Position numbers and translations under genes: made by a program. A stretch of 64,000 bases of DNA from Arcticibacter eurypsychrophilus (GTDB lineage: Bacteria > Bacteroidota > Bacteroidia > Sphingobacteriales > Sphingobacteriaceae): contig NZ_MDFN01000012.1 in the NCBI RefSeq assembly GCF_001730525.1, positions 1 to 64,000 on the forward strand, given 5' to 3'. Shown in pieces: positions 17,452 through 25,602 of this stretch. How positions within the stretch are numbered: the first letter of the stretch is position 1; the number at the start of each line of letters is the position of its first letter. The notes beneath the pieces are model-generated. The model saw nothing but the letters and a program-made list of their open reading frames with translations, ran no database searches and was not told the DNA's origin.

Positions 17452-19734
17452 ATGAAAGTTTTCAAAAAGTGTTTGTTTTTATTCATTACAGTTGTTACAG
17501 GGGCATCTGCACAAACAAAACAGGATGTTAAGATGGATAAGTTTATATCTACGCTAATGCAAAAAATGACTTTGGATGAAAAGCTAGGTCAGTTGAACCT
17601 TCCAGGTGCGGGGGACATTACTACCGGGCAAGCATCCAGTTCCGATATTGCACAGAAGATAGAAGCGGGCAAAATTGGAGGTTTATTTAATATTAAAACA
17701 GTAGAAAAGATTAAGGATGTTCAAAAGATAGCGGTTGAAAAATCCCGGCTAAAAATTCCTTTAATCTTTGGGATGGATGTTATTCATGGGTATCAAACTG
17801 TTTTTCCTATACCATTAGGCTTGTCCTGCACCTGGGATATGGCTCTAATTGAAAGGAGCGCAAGGATCGCAGCTATCGAAGCAAGCGCTGATGGAATTAA
17901 CTGGACATTTTCTCCTATGGTAGATATTTCACGTGATGCCCGTTGGGGCAGAGCATCAGAAGGATCGGGTGAAGACCCATACCTCGGATCTCAGATCGCA
18001 AAAGCGATGGTAAAAGGGTATCAGGGTGATGATCTGAGTCGGAACAATACCATATTAGCTTGTGTGAAGCACTTTGCGCTATACGGAGCAATAGAAGCAG
18101 GTCGGGATTATAATACTACTGACATGAGCCGGCTTAGAATGTATAACGAATATTTTGCACCCTATAAAGCAGCAGTAGACGCTGGGGCAGGAAGCGTAAT
18201 GACTTCCTTTAATGAGGTTGATGGTATTCCTGCAAGTGCAAATAAGTGGTTGATGACCGACGTATTGCGTAAGCAATGGGGATTTAATGGAATGGTGGTG
18301 ACTGATTATACAGCCATTAATGAAATGATTGAGCATGGGTTAGGTGATTTAAAAACAGTATCAGCACTGGCACTTAAAGCAGGTGTAGACATGGATATGG
18401 TAGGGGAAGGGTTTTTAACTACTTTAAAACAGTTATTAAGCGAAGGAAAGATTTCGCAACAGGAAATCGACATGGCTTGTCAACGCATATTGGAGGCGAA
18501 ATACAAATTAGGATTGTTTGCTGATCCCTATCGGTATTGTAATGTTAAACGGAGTAAAACTGAAATTTTTACACCTGCAAATAGAAAAGAAGCCAGGTCA
18601 ACTGCTGCTCAAAGCTTTGTTTTGCTAAAAAATGATAGCCAGATATTGCCACTAAAAAAAGGTGGTAAAATTGCTCTTATCGGTCCACTTGCTGATGCAG
18701 CCGAAAATATGACTGGTACCTGGAGTGTTGCAGCTGATTTCAAAAAGTCAGTGTCCTTGCTGAGTGGTCTAAAAAGCATTGGAGGAAAAAATACAAAAAT
18801 TAGCTACGCAAAAGGAGCAAACTTAACGGCTGACAGTGCCCTGGAAACAAGATCCACTATGTTTGGTAAATCATTAGGAAGAGATCCTCGCTCCGCAGAT
18901 GTACTTCTAAAAGAAGCGTTAGCGATTGCTCAACAAGCCGATGTTATTGTAGCTGCTCTTGGCGAATCAGCTGAAATGAGTGGTGAGAGCTCAAGTCGTT
19001 CAGACATTACGATCCCACAAGTTCAAAAAGATCTTTTAGCTGCTTTATTGAAGACAGGCAAGCCCGTTGTACTGGTATTATTTACTGGGCGGCCTTTAGC
19101 ATTAAAATGGGAAAGTGAAAATGCCCCATCGATATTAAATGTTTGGTTTGGCGGATCCGAAGCTGGAGATGCAATTGCTGATGTTCTTTTTGGAGATGTA
19201 AACCCTTCAGGAAAGCTTACGATGACATTCCCTCAAAATGTAGGTCAGGTGCCTATCTATTATAACCACAAAAACACAGGGAGACCGCTCGCTGAAGGAA
19301 AATGGTTTCAGAAATTCAGATCCAATTATCTGGATGTTTCCAACGATCCCTTATACCCTTTTGGTTATGGTTTGAGTTATACTACATTTGATTATAGCGC
19401 TATAAAACTAAGTGATACCCTATTGCGAAAAGGACAGTCTATAAGAGCCGAAGTTACTGTAAGAAATACAGGGTCAAGGGATGGGCAGGAAGTTGTACAG
19501 CTATATACTAGAGATCTGGTAGGTTCAATTACGCGACCCGTTAAAGAATTGAAAGGATTTCAGAAAATAAGCTTAAAAGCAGGTGAATCTAAAGTAGTTA
19601 CTTTTACTGTTACTGATGAAGATCTCAAGTTTTATAACAGTGATTTAAATTACGTAGCTGAGCCTGGAGCCTTCAAATTGTTTATTGGTACCAATAGTAA
19701 GGATGTCAAAGAAGTAGGATTTACTTTACAATAA
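17452..19734 (+). CDS. bglX: Periplasmic GH3 beta-glucosidase (BglX-like)
   Basis: 760 residues with a signal peptide ending ASAQ at about residue 21 and no lipobox. The layout is that of BglX: TIM-barrel (DEKLGQLNLPG, FGMDVIHGYQTVFPIPLG, SRDARWGRASEGSGEDPYL), an alpha/beta sandwich (FVLLKNDSQILPLKKGGK) and a C-terminal FnIII-like domain (EVTVRNTGSRDGQEVVQLY). The nucleophile is Asp285 in MVVTDYTAI; Glu512 in AEMSGESSSRSD is the likely acid/base. Such enzymes remove glucose from non-reducing ends and often accept sophorose (beta-1,2) as well as other beta-links. As the last gene of the operon it would complete digestion after SusCD import. Confidence 0.92.
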   Translation: MKVFKKCLFLFITVVTGASAQTKQDVKMDKFISTLMQKMTLDEKLGQLNLPGAGDITTGQASSSDIAQKIEAGKIGGLFNIKTVEKIKDVQKIAVEKSRLKIPLIFGMDVIHGYQTVFPIPLGLSCTWDMALIERSARIAAIEASADGINWTFSPMVDISRDARWGRASEGSGEDPYLGSQIAKAMVKGYQGDDLSRNNTILACVKHFALYGAIEAGRDYNTTDMSRLRMYNEYFAPYKAAVDAGAGSVMTSFNEVDGIPASANKWLMTDVLRKQWGFNGMVVTDYTAINEMIEHGLGDLKTVSALALKAGVDMDMVGEGFLTTLKQLLSEGKISQQEIDMACQRILEAKYKLGLFADPYRYCNVKRSKTEIFTPANRKEARSTAAQSFVLLKNDSQILPLKKGGKIALIGPLADAAENMTGTWSVAADFKKSVSLLSGLKSIGGKNTKISYAKGANLTADSALETRSTMFGKSLGRDPRSADVLLKEALAIAQQADVIVAALGESAEMSGESSSRSDITIPQVQKDLLAALLKTGKPVVLVLFTGRPLALKWESENAPSILNVWFGGSEAGDAIADVLFGDVNPSGKLTMTFPQNVGQVPIYYNHKNTGRPLAEGKWFQKFRSNYLDVSNDPLYPFGYGLSYTTFDYSAIKLSDTLLRKGQSIRAEVTVRNTGSRDGQEVVQLYTRDLVGSITRPVKELKGFQKISLKAGESKVVTFTVTDEDLKFYNSDLNYVAEPGAFKLFIGTNSKDVKEVGFTLQ

Positions 19735-19758
19735 GTAATTTATTGTTGCCAATAGAGA

Positions 19759-20544
19759 CTAATCTTCTTTTTTAGGTTTCATATTGCTGGCACTAAAACG
19801 CGGCTTATAAGCAGGTTTAGGAGCTTCATCTTGTTCCTTCTCAGCTGGTTTTTTCTCTATTGGAAGATCAGCTGAAGGCACAATCTCTTCTGCTACCGGT
19901 TTTGCGATAACTTTAGCACTGAATCTTGGTTTATAAGTCGGTTTAGGAGTGTCTTTCTTTTCTTCCCCAGCAAGCTTTTCCGCTTCAGGTAGATCAATCT
20001 CAGGTAATACTGTCTCCGGTATATCTTTTTCTATAAGATCAGCTGAAGGAACCACCACTTCTAAAGCAGGTTTTACAATAACTTTGCTAGTAAAACGCGG
20101 CTTAAAAGCAGGCTTTTTTACCTCAGTAGCACCTTCGGTTTCATCAACTTTAGGAATTGAGGGAACATCAAGATCAGTAACAGCATTCGTTCCTGGCCTG
20201 GCATCAGGATCTTTTACTTCATCAGAAATTAAAGAAGGCACTTTTACATGCCGGGGTTTAAATCCAGGCTTAGCAACAGGTTGGGAAATCTCAATTGTTG
20301 GTGACTGAAGAGGCTCAGCCTGAGCAGCCAGATTGGGCTCAATAACCACCGGTTTATCTTTAGGCACTATTGCCAGGTGATACAAGTGTCTTAATTTATT
20401 AAACCAGAATTTTTTTGAATGATCAAAACTCTTTTCCCCCATTAAATTAAAATGACTTTTGAATTCAGTGTAAAGCTTAGGGTCAGCTTTCGCCATCAAC
20501 TCCAGGTTGATCCTCTTTTTAGTAAAAAATTCTTCAAAAGTCAT
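19759..20544 (-). CDS. Lineage-specific protein with KPxFKPR repeats
   Basis: 261 residues, no signal peptide or membrane segment. Residues 1-60 form a compact, probably helical domain (MTFEEFFTKK, GEKSFDHSKKFWFNKLRHLY) that looks conserved in Sphingobacteriaceae. The rest is Pro/Lys/Glu-rich and probably disordered, carrying four copies of KP[AGT][FY]KPR at about residues 92-98, 144-150, 201-207 and 243-249. Two copies sit in a longer 27-residue repeat (144-170 and 201-227) that also shares PSADL. The gene follows yebC by 12 bp on the same strand and is probably co-transcribed. The function is unknown; short basic repeats of this kind could bind nucleic acid or ribosomes, or be a repeated docking motif. 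It converges with the end of the GH3 gene. Confidence 0.7.
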   Translation of the reverse strand: MTFEEFFTKKRINLELMAKADPKLYTEFKSHFNLMGEKSFDHSKKFWFNKLRHLYHLAIVPKDKPVVIEPNLAAQAEPLQSPTIEISQPVAKPGFKPRHVKVPSLISDEVKDPDARPGTNAVTDLDVPSIPKVDETEGATEVKKPAFKPRFTSKVIVKPALEVVVPSADLIEKDIPETVLPEIDLPEAEKLAGEEKKDTPKPTYKPRFSAKVIAKPVAEEIVPSADLPIEKKPAEKEQDEAPKPAYKPRFSASNMKPKKED

Positions 20545-20556
20545 TTTAATTTTTAA

Positions 20557-21282
20557 TTATTCAGCCATATTGTGATAAACAGCCTGAACGTCGTCATCTT
20601 CTTCTAATTTGTCAATTAGCTTTAATACATCAACAGCCTGTTCTTCCGAAACTTCAATAAAAGATTGAGCGACCCGTTCTAACTTTGCGCTTTTCACTTC
20701 AATCCCCTTTTCTTCCAATGCCCTTTGCATTTTTCCGAAATCTTCAAAAGAAGTATGGAGTACAGCTACATCATTACCTTCCGCATCTTCCTCTACAAAA
20801 ATATCTTCTAATCCTGAGTCGATCAGTTCAAACTCAAGCTCTTCCAGGTCACGTTCCTGCGGATCAAACTGAAAAACAGACTTCCGATGAAAGATAAAAT
20901 CAAGCGCACCGGTCTTTCCAAGTGCACCATTATTTTTGTTGAAATAACTTCGAACATTAGCCACCGTACGGTTTGTATTATCCGTAGCTGTTTCTATTAA
21001 TAAAGCAACTCCATGAGGGGCATATCCTTCATATACAATTTCCTCGTAATTCGTTTCGTCCTTGCTGATTGCTCTTTTAATGGCCGCATCAATACGATCC
21101 TTAGGCATATTTACAGCCTTTCCATTTTGGACAGCTGTACGAAGACGGGAGTTTGTTTCAACATGTGGTCCGCCCGATTTTACAGCCATTACAATTTCCT
21201 TACCCAAACGAGTAAACTGGATGGACATTTTTGCCCAACGTTTAAATTTTCTTTCTTTACGGAATTCGTACGCTCTTCCCAT
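20557..21282 (-). CDS. yebC: YebC/PmpR-family translation or regulatory factor
   Basis: 241 residues with the invariant YebC opening (MGRAYEFRKERKFKRWAKMS, then RLGKEIVMAVKSGGP) and the central MPKDRIDAAIKRAISKD and YEGYAPHGVALLIETATDN. Family members were first described as transcription regulators; more recent work on bacterial YebC and mitochondrial TACO1 supports a ribosome-associated role in translating proline-rich stretches. The C-terminal acidic tail (LIDKLEEDDDVQAVYHNM) is normal. It is followed 12 bp later by the repeat protein above. A TAAATTTG on the minus strand at 21350-21343 is a candidate -7 element. Confidence 0.92.
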   Translation of the reverse strand: MGRAYEFRKERKFKRWAKMSIQFTRLGKEIVMAVKSGGPHVETNSRLRTAVQNGKAVNMPKDRIDAAIKRAISKDETNYEEIVYEGYAPHGVALLIETATDNTNRTVANVRSYFNKNNGALGKTGALDFIFHRKSVFQFDPQERDLEELEFELIDSGLEDIFVEEDAEGNDVAVLHTSFEDFGKMQRALEEKGIEVKSAKLERVAQSFIEVSEEQAVDVLKLIDKLEEDDDVQAVYHNMAE

Positions 21283-21342
21283 ATATGTGAAGTTGTTTAA
21301 TAGTTATTTTAAATTGATTCAAGCAAAAAGTGCTTATCGGTT

Positions 21343-21350
21343 CAAATTTA
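21343..21350 (-). promoter_or_regulatory. Candidate -7 promoter element for yebC
   Basis: TAAATTTG on the minus strand fits TAnnTTTG and lies about 60 bases before the yebC start. There is no TTG at the ideal 19-bp distance, so the promoter is only tentative. Confidence 0.35.
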
Positions 21351-21408
21351 CAAAATATGAAAGATATCCCCCTGATCAGGATTATATTATCATGAATTTA
21401 AGTATAAA

Positions 21409-22992
21409 TTAAAATTTATGGGCTAGAACACAGGCCTTTCGGTATTTCTGTGTGTGCCCATTCATGTCAGTTAAGGTAATGTATAGGATATAAATTCCCG
21501 GAGGCATCAACGAAGCATTTTCATCGGCCCCATCCCATAAGAGCTCACCCTCGGTACCTAACGTAACATTTTTACTAATTTGTTTAACCTCCATTCCTCC
21601 ACTTGAATATACAGCAATATTCGCCAATGTTCCAGGTTTATTTAATACATATCGAATAATTAGCTGATCTTCAATTCCATCATTGTCAGGAGAAAATGTT
21701 TTAGAAACCAACGTAACAGCATCGCTTACCTCTTCCTCACTCTTATATTGCGAATTTTTATAACCCGGCGTAGCATATCCTACTGCAGCGGCTGCTGAAA
21801 TAAAATTCCCTGGTTCATTGGTTGCCGTGTTAAAACTCAATCGTTCAAGGGATACCCCATCAGGATTATTGATTAAAGGGGAGTGCAATTTTTCTGAATA
21901 ATTGAATTGATCAATGATACTGCTGTCAGACAATAACACCACAACCCCCACGTCATTACTAAAAGCCGGCAAAGCGGATACTTTAAGAAAGGCATTTGCA
22001 TCTTTTGTGAAATATTCTGCCTTAATATTATCTGGATCACTACTTAATACCAGGTAACAATGAGATAAGAGTGTAATCCCAATGTTAGAAATACGCTTTA
22101 TTGAAGAAAGTGTGTCTTTTTTAATAGTGGCAACTGATAGATTCTCTAAGTTTATGGGGCGGTCAGAATTATTATAAATCTCCAGGAAGTCAACCCCATC
22201 TCCTCTAGGATTGAAAAGGAGCTCATTAATCAGGATTTCATTTTTACCAATAATGGCGGCTATAGGAACAGTTCCTCCGCCAGTATCCGGAATGTTTGTG
22301 CTATCAACCGGGGCAACAACTGATGGATTAGAATCTTCAGCCGTTAACTTCCTGATCATGAAATCATCAAAATAAAATAGGTCTGAACGTGTTTTCGTAA
22401 ATACACATTGAACCCCAAACCATGATGTGCTTAAGATAGGGGAGGTATTCGTTTTCTCTCCCTCTCTACAAAAAGCAGATTCCTCCTTATTGCGACTCCA
22501 TAGCTCCCATTTGCCAGTGCTTGACCGGTTTACCTTAACTCGTGTATTTAATGAAGAAGCAGATGCTCTTCCTTCCAAACCTTTAATCAGTAACTGTAAA
22601 TTAGTTCCATTAAGGCGGTACAGATCATAAGAATCCGTGAAGCCATCTATCCCTATCTGAATAAAATACGCATTTGAAGCCACATTTAAATCAGCCTTGT
22701 CGGCGATCAGATAGATCCGCGTCCGATTATATGAAGTCGCCGCAAACCCCATTTCAACCGTAAACTCCCAGGTGCAATCTCTTCCCATCGAATTGGGAGT
22801 TGACAAATATATAGAACCTGAAGAGTCACTCTTCATTGATTGAAGCCTACCACTTGAATTGATCTTAAATGCTGAAACATCCCCTCCCCAGGCAGGCGAA
22901 GAAGTAAAATTACCGTCATTAAACGTTTCATTAACCTGACATACAGCAAAATTCCAATAAAAAATAGCGTAAAGCAGTAAACATTTTTTCAT
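21409..22992 (-). CDS. Secreted lamin-tail-domain protein with C-terminal FlgD/gliding-type Ig domain
   Basis: 527 residues from an ATG at 22992 (ten codons after the first possible start), which places the signal peptide MKKCLLLYAIFYWNFAVCQ at the very N-terminus. Residues about 20-215 form a beta-rich, laminin-G-like sandwich (FYFDDFMIRKL at its end). A lamin-tail domain covers about 250-390 (ILINELLFNPRGDGVDFLEI, then NLENLSVA). The C-terminal 90 residues match the FlgD-like module found in many gliding-motility-associated proteins (KTFSPDNDGIEDQLIIRY, GELLWDGADEN, LMPPGIYILYI). Together these describe a secreted or surface-anchored protein of Bacteroidota. Its function is unknown. It is divergent from asd with 47 bp between the starts. 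Confidence 0.8.
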   Translation of the reverse strand: MKKCLLLYAIFYWNFAVCQVNETFNDGNFTSSPAWGGDVSAFKINSSGRLQSMKSDSSGSIYLSTPNSMGRDCTWEFTVEMGFAATSYNRTRIYLIADKADLNVASNAYFIQIGIDGFTDSYDLYRLNGTNLQLLIKGLEGRASASSLNTRVKVNRSSTGKWELWSRNKEESAFCREGEKTNTSPILSTSWFGVQCVFTKTRSDLFYFDDFMIRKLTAEDSNPSVVAPVDSTNIPDTGGGTVPIAAIIGKNEILINELLFNPRGDGVDFLEIYNNSDRPINLENLSVATIKKDTLSSIKRISNIGITLLSHCYLVLSSDPDNIKAEYFTKDANAFLKVSALPAFSNDVGVVVLLSDSSIIDQFNYSEKLHSPLINNPDGVSLERLSFNTATNEPGNFISAAAAVGYATPGYKNSQYKSEEEVSDAVTLVSKTFSPDNDGIEDQLIIRYVLNKPGTLANIAVYSSGGMEVKQISKNVTLGTEGELLWDGADENASLMPPGIYILYITLTDMNGHTQKYRKACVLAHKF

Positions 22993-23039
22993 ATTTGCTG
23001 GATTAATAATTATATAGTACACATTTATACCAAACCAAG

Positions 23040-24035
23040 ATGAAAGTTGCAGTTGTAGGCGCTACTGGTCTAGTAGGATCAGTGATGTTAAAAGTATTAG
23101 CAGAGCGTAATTTCCCGGTTACCGAATTAATTCCCGTAGCATCTGCCAAAAGCGCAGGTAAAGAAGTTGAATTCAAGGGTAAGAAGTATAAGGTAGTAAC
23201 GGTGGATGACGCAATTGCAATGAAACCAGATGTTGCCCTATTCTCCGCAGGAGGAGATACTTCTCTTGCAGAAGCGCCGCGTTTTGCAGATGCAGGAGTA
23301 GTGGTCATTGATAATTCGTCAGCTTGGCGCATGGATCCTACAAAAAAGTTAGTTGTTCCTGAAGTAAATGCAAATGTTCTTACCTCAAACGATAAGATCA
23401 TTGCTAATCCTAATTGTTCGACAATTCAAATGGTGGTCGTGTTAAAACCACTTCATCAGAAATATAAGATTAAAAGGGTTGTCGTTTCTACCTATCAATC
23501 GGTTACTGGCACTGGTGTTAAGGCTGTTGATCAGTTAATGAACGAACGGAACGGTATTGAAGGTCCAATGGCTTATCCTTATCCTATTGACTTAAACGTT
23601 ATTCCTCAGATAGATGTTTTCCAGGATAACGGATATACTAAAGAAGAGATGAAAATGATCCTGGAAACTCAGAAAATTTTGGGTGATAACTCCATTAAGG
23701 TTACGGCCACTACGGTACGTATCCCTGTAATGGGAGGCCATTCCGAAGCCGTGAACATTGAGTTTGAGAATGACTTTGATCTCGCTGAAGTGCGTAGCTT
23801 ATTAGAGGCTCAACAAGGTGTAATCGTGCAGGACGATCCTGCAAACCTGATTTATCCAATGCCTAAGGATGCGCATAATAAGGATGAAGTGTTTGTCGGA
23901 CGTATTCGCCGTGATGAATCTCAGGATAATACATTAAACTTGTGGGTTGTGGCTGATAACTTACGTAAAGGAGCTGCCACCAATGCCGTACAAATTGCAG
24001 AGTACTTACTAAAAGAAGGATTGTTACCAGCCTAG
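23040..24035 (+). CDS. asd: Aspartate-semialdehyde dehydrogenase
   Basis: 331 residues; reduces aspartyl phosphate to the semialdehyde with NADPH, the branch step to lysine/diaminopimelate, threonine and methionine. The Rossmann motif VVGATGLVGS opens the protein, the catalytic cysteine is Cys126 in NPNCSTIQM, and the substrate-binding histidine lies in IPVMGGHSEAVN. The C-terminal NLWVVADNLRKGAATNAVQI is typical. Length is normal. The gene is monocistronic: the next gene begins after a strong terminator. Confidence 0.97.
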   Translation: MKVAVVGATGLVGSVMLKVLAERNFPVTELIPVASAKSAGKEVEFKGKKYKVVTVDDAIAMKPDVALFSAGGDTSLAEAPRFADAGVVVIDNSSAWRMDPTKKLVVPEVNANVLTSNDKIIANPNCSTIQMVVVLKPLHQKYKIKRVVVSTYQSVTGTGVKAVDQLMNERNGIEGPMAYPYPIDLNVIPQIDVFQDNGYTKEEMKMILETQKILGDNSIKVTATTVRIPVMGGHSEAVNIEFENDFDLAEVRSLLEAQQGVIVQDDPANLIYPMPKDAHNKDEVFVGRIRRDESQDNTLNLWVVADNLRKGAATNAVQIAEYLLKEGLLPA

Positions 24036-24088
24036 GTTTGTATATCCAAAACAAGCGGCTGTCAATAAATACATAAATTAAAATACGA

Positions 24089-24132
24089 AAAAAAAAGAGG
24101 CTGAAATCATACTTGATGTAGCCTCTTTTTTT
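24089..24132 (+). terminator. Intrinsic terminator after asd
   Basis: The stem AAAAAAGAGGCT (24091-24102) pairs with AGCCTCTTTTTT (24120-24131), with a 17-base loop and a run of seven T. The A-run on the left arm and the T-run on the right would let it work in both directions. Confidence 0.85.
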
Positions 24133-24164
24133 ATGCTTTTAAATTTCCTTTAAACAATAGCTTA

Positions 24165-25574
24165 ATGAAAATAGTAGGTACAGTCGCCCTTTTAGCAATC
24201 AGCCAAATGCTCTTTGCGCAGTCATTACCCGACAAAATCGCGAAGGCCTTTGCCCAATTTGAGCTTGATGGTCAGCTTCAGTACGGCTTAACTTCGCTAA
24301 CGGTTTTGAATTCAGCATCTGGCGAAGTGGTGTTTTCTAAAAATGGGAACACCGGTCTTGCTCCTGCATCCACCTTAAAAACCATTACCAGCATCACCGG
24401 ATATAATATATTAAAACCCAATTATAAGTGGGAAACGACTCTAGCCTATACCGGGTCTATCAAAGAAGGTGTGCTTTATGGTGACCTTATCGTAAAAGGC
24501 ACAGGAGACCCTACATTGGGTAGTGATCGCTATCCGAATACGAAGGGCGCTCTTTTACTTAACAGATGGTTAGAGGCCACCAAAAAGGCTGGTATTACGA
24601 AAATTGAAGGGCGGGTGATGGCTGACGATTTGCTTTTTGGAACACAACCCATTCCTGATGGATGGATTTGGGGCGACATTGGAAACTATTACGGTGCAGG
24701 AGCCACCTCTCTAACCTGGCGTGAAAACGAAATAGAACTAACGATCATTCCCGGTTCTAAAACAGGCATGCCTGTACAAATAAAAAGTATGGATCCTAAG
24801 GTTGAAGGATTGAAATTAATCAATGAGCTGAAAACAGGAACATCAGGCAGTGGTGATCAGGTTTATGGCTTTTCTGCTCCCTTTACTGATCTGACTTACC
24901 TCAGAGGTACTTATGCGATTGATTTAAAAAAAAGAATTGTAATCTCCATGGCCGACCCAGCCTATCTACTGGCCTCTCAATTGCAGGCATATCTAAGCAA
25001 AGCAGGCATCACTATCAATGGGAATGCCAGTACCACAAGAAGACTAAGCATGGAAAATAGCTATCGCCCTCTACCATCAATTACTATTGATCGTTATCTT
25101 TCCCCTGGCTTTTCTCAGATCGTGTATTGGTTGAATCAAAAAAGTTTGAACCTCTATGCTGAAAATATCTTAAAATCAATGGCCGTAAAAGCCGATAAAC
25201 CCGCTACCTTCCAAAATGGCATTTCTACCTTAACATCCTATTGGAATAAGCGGCTTGGAATTGATTCTAACGCGATTTCAATTCTTGATGGGAGTGGACT
25301 AGCACCCGAAAACAGAATTACAACAGCTGTTATGGCAAAGATCCTGAATTCCGCAAAAACAGAGGATTGGTTTCCAGATTTTTATGCAAGTCTGCCCGTG
25401 TACAATAATATGAAAATGAAAAGTGGCAGTATCCGCAATGTTCTCGCTTATGCCGGTTATGAAAAGAGCGTTTCCGGTACACCTCTGGTATTTTCATTCA
25501 TTACCAATAATTATACAGGCAGTACTTCTTCCATCAAACAAAAAATGTTCAGAGTTCTCGATACGCTTAAATGA
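24165..25574 (+). CDS. dacB: D-alanyl-D-alanine carboxypeptidase/endopeptidase (PBP4, DacB family)
   Basis: 469 residues with a signal peptide (about 1-18, ending LFAQS). A class C penicillin-binding protein that trims or opens peptidoglycan cross-links in the periplasm. The active-site tetrad is Ser69-Thr-Leu-Lys72 in PASTLKT. The third motif is Lys419-Ser-Gly in MKMKSGSIRN, and the conserved LDGSGLAPEN lies between them. The insert between the first and second motifs (about residues 100-300, GDLIVKGTGDPTLGS, GWIWGDIGNYYGAG) is typical of PBP4. It starts 32 bp after the asd terminator. Confidence 0.92.
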   Translation: MKIVGTVALLAISQMLFAQSLPDKIAKAFAQFELDGQLQYGLTSLTVLNSASGEVVFSKNGNTGLAPASTLKTITSITGYNILKPNYKWETTLAYTGSIKEGVLYGDLIVKGTGDPTLGSDRYPNTKGALLLNRWLEATKKAGITKIEGRVMADDLLFGTQPIPDGWIWGDIGNYYGAGATSLTWRENEIELTIIPGSKTGMPVQIKSMDPKVEGLKLINELKTGTSGSGDQVYGFSAPFTDLTYLRGTYAIDLKKRIVISMADPAYLLASQLQAYLSKAGITINGNASTTRRLSMENSYRPLPSITIDRYLSPGFSQIVYWLNQKSLNLYAENILKSMAVKADKPATFQNGISTLTSYWNKRLGIDSNAISILDGSGLAPENRITTAVMAKILNSAKTEDWFPDFYASLPVYNNMKMKSGSIRNVLAYAGYEKSVSGTPLVFSFITNNYTGSTSSIKQKMFRVLDTLK

Positions 25575-25602
25575 TTTTATTATTTTTGGTTAAATAAATC
25601 AG

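Noticed and set aside
20685-21412. Several plus-strand frames opposite yebC
   Set aside because: They lie entirely opposite a strongly recognised gene and have no motifs.
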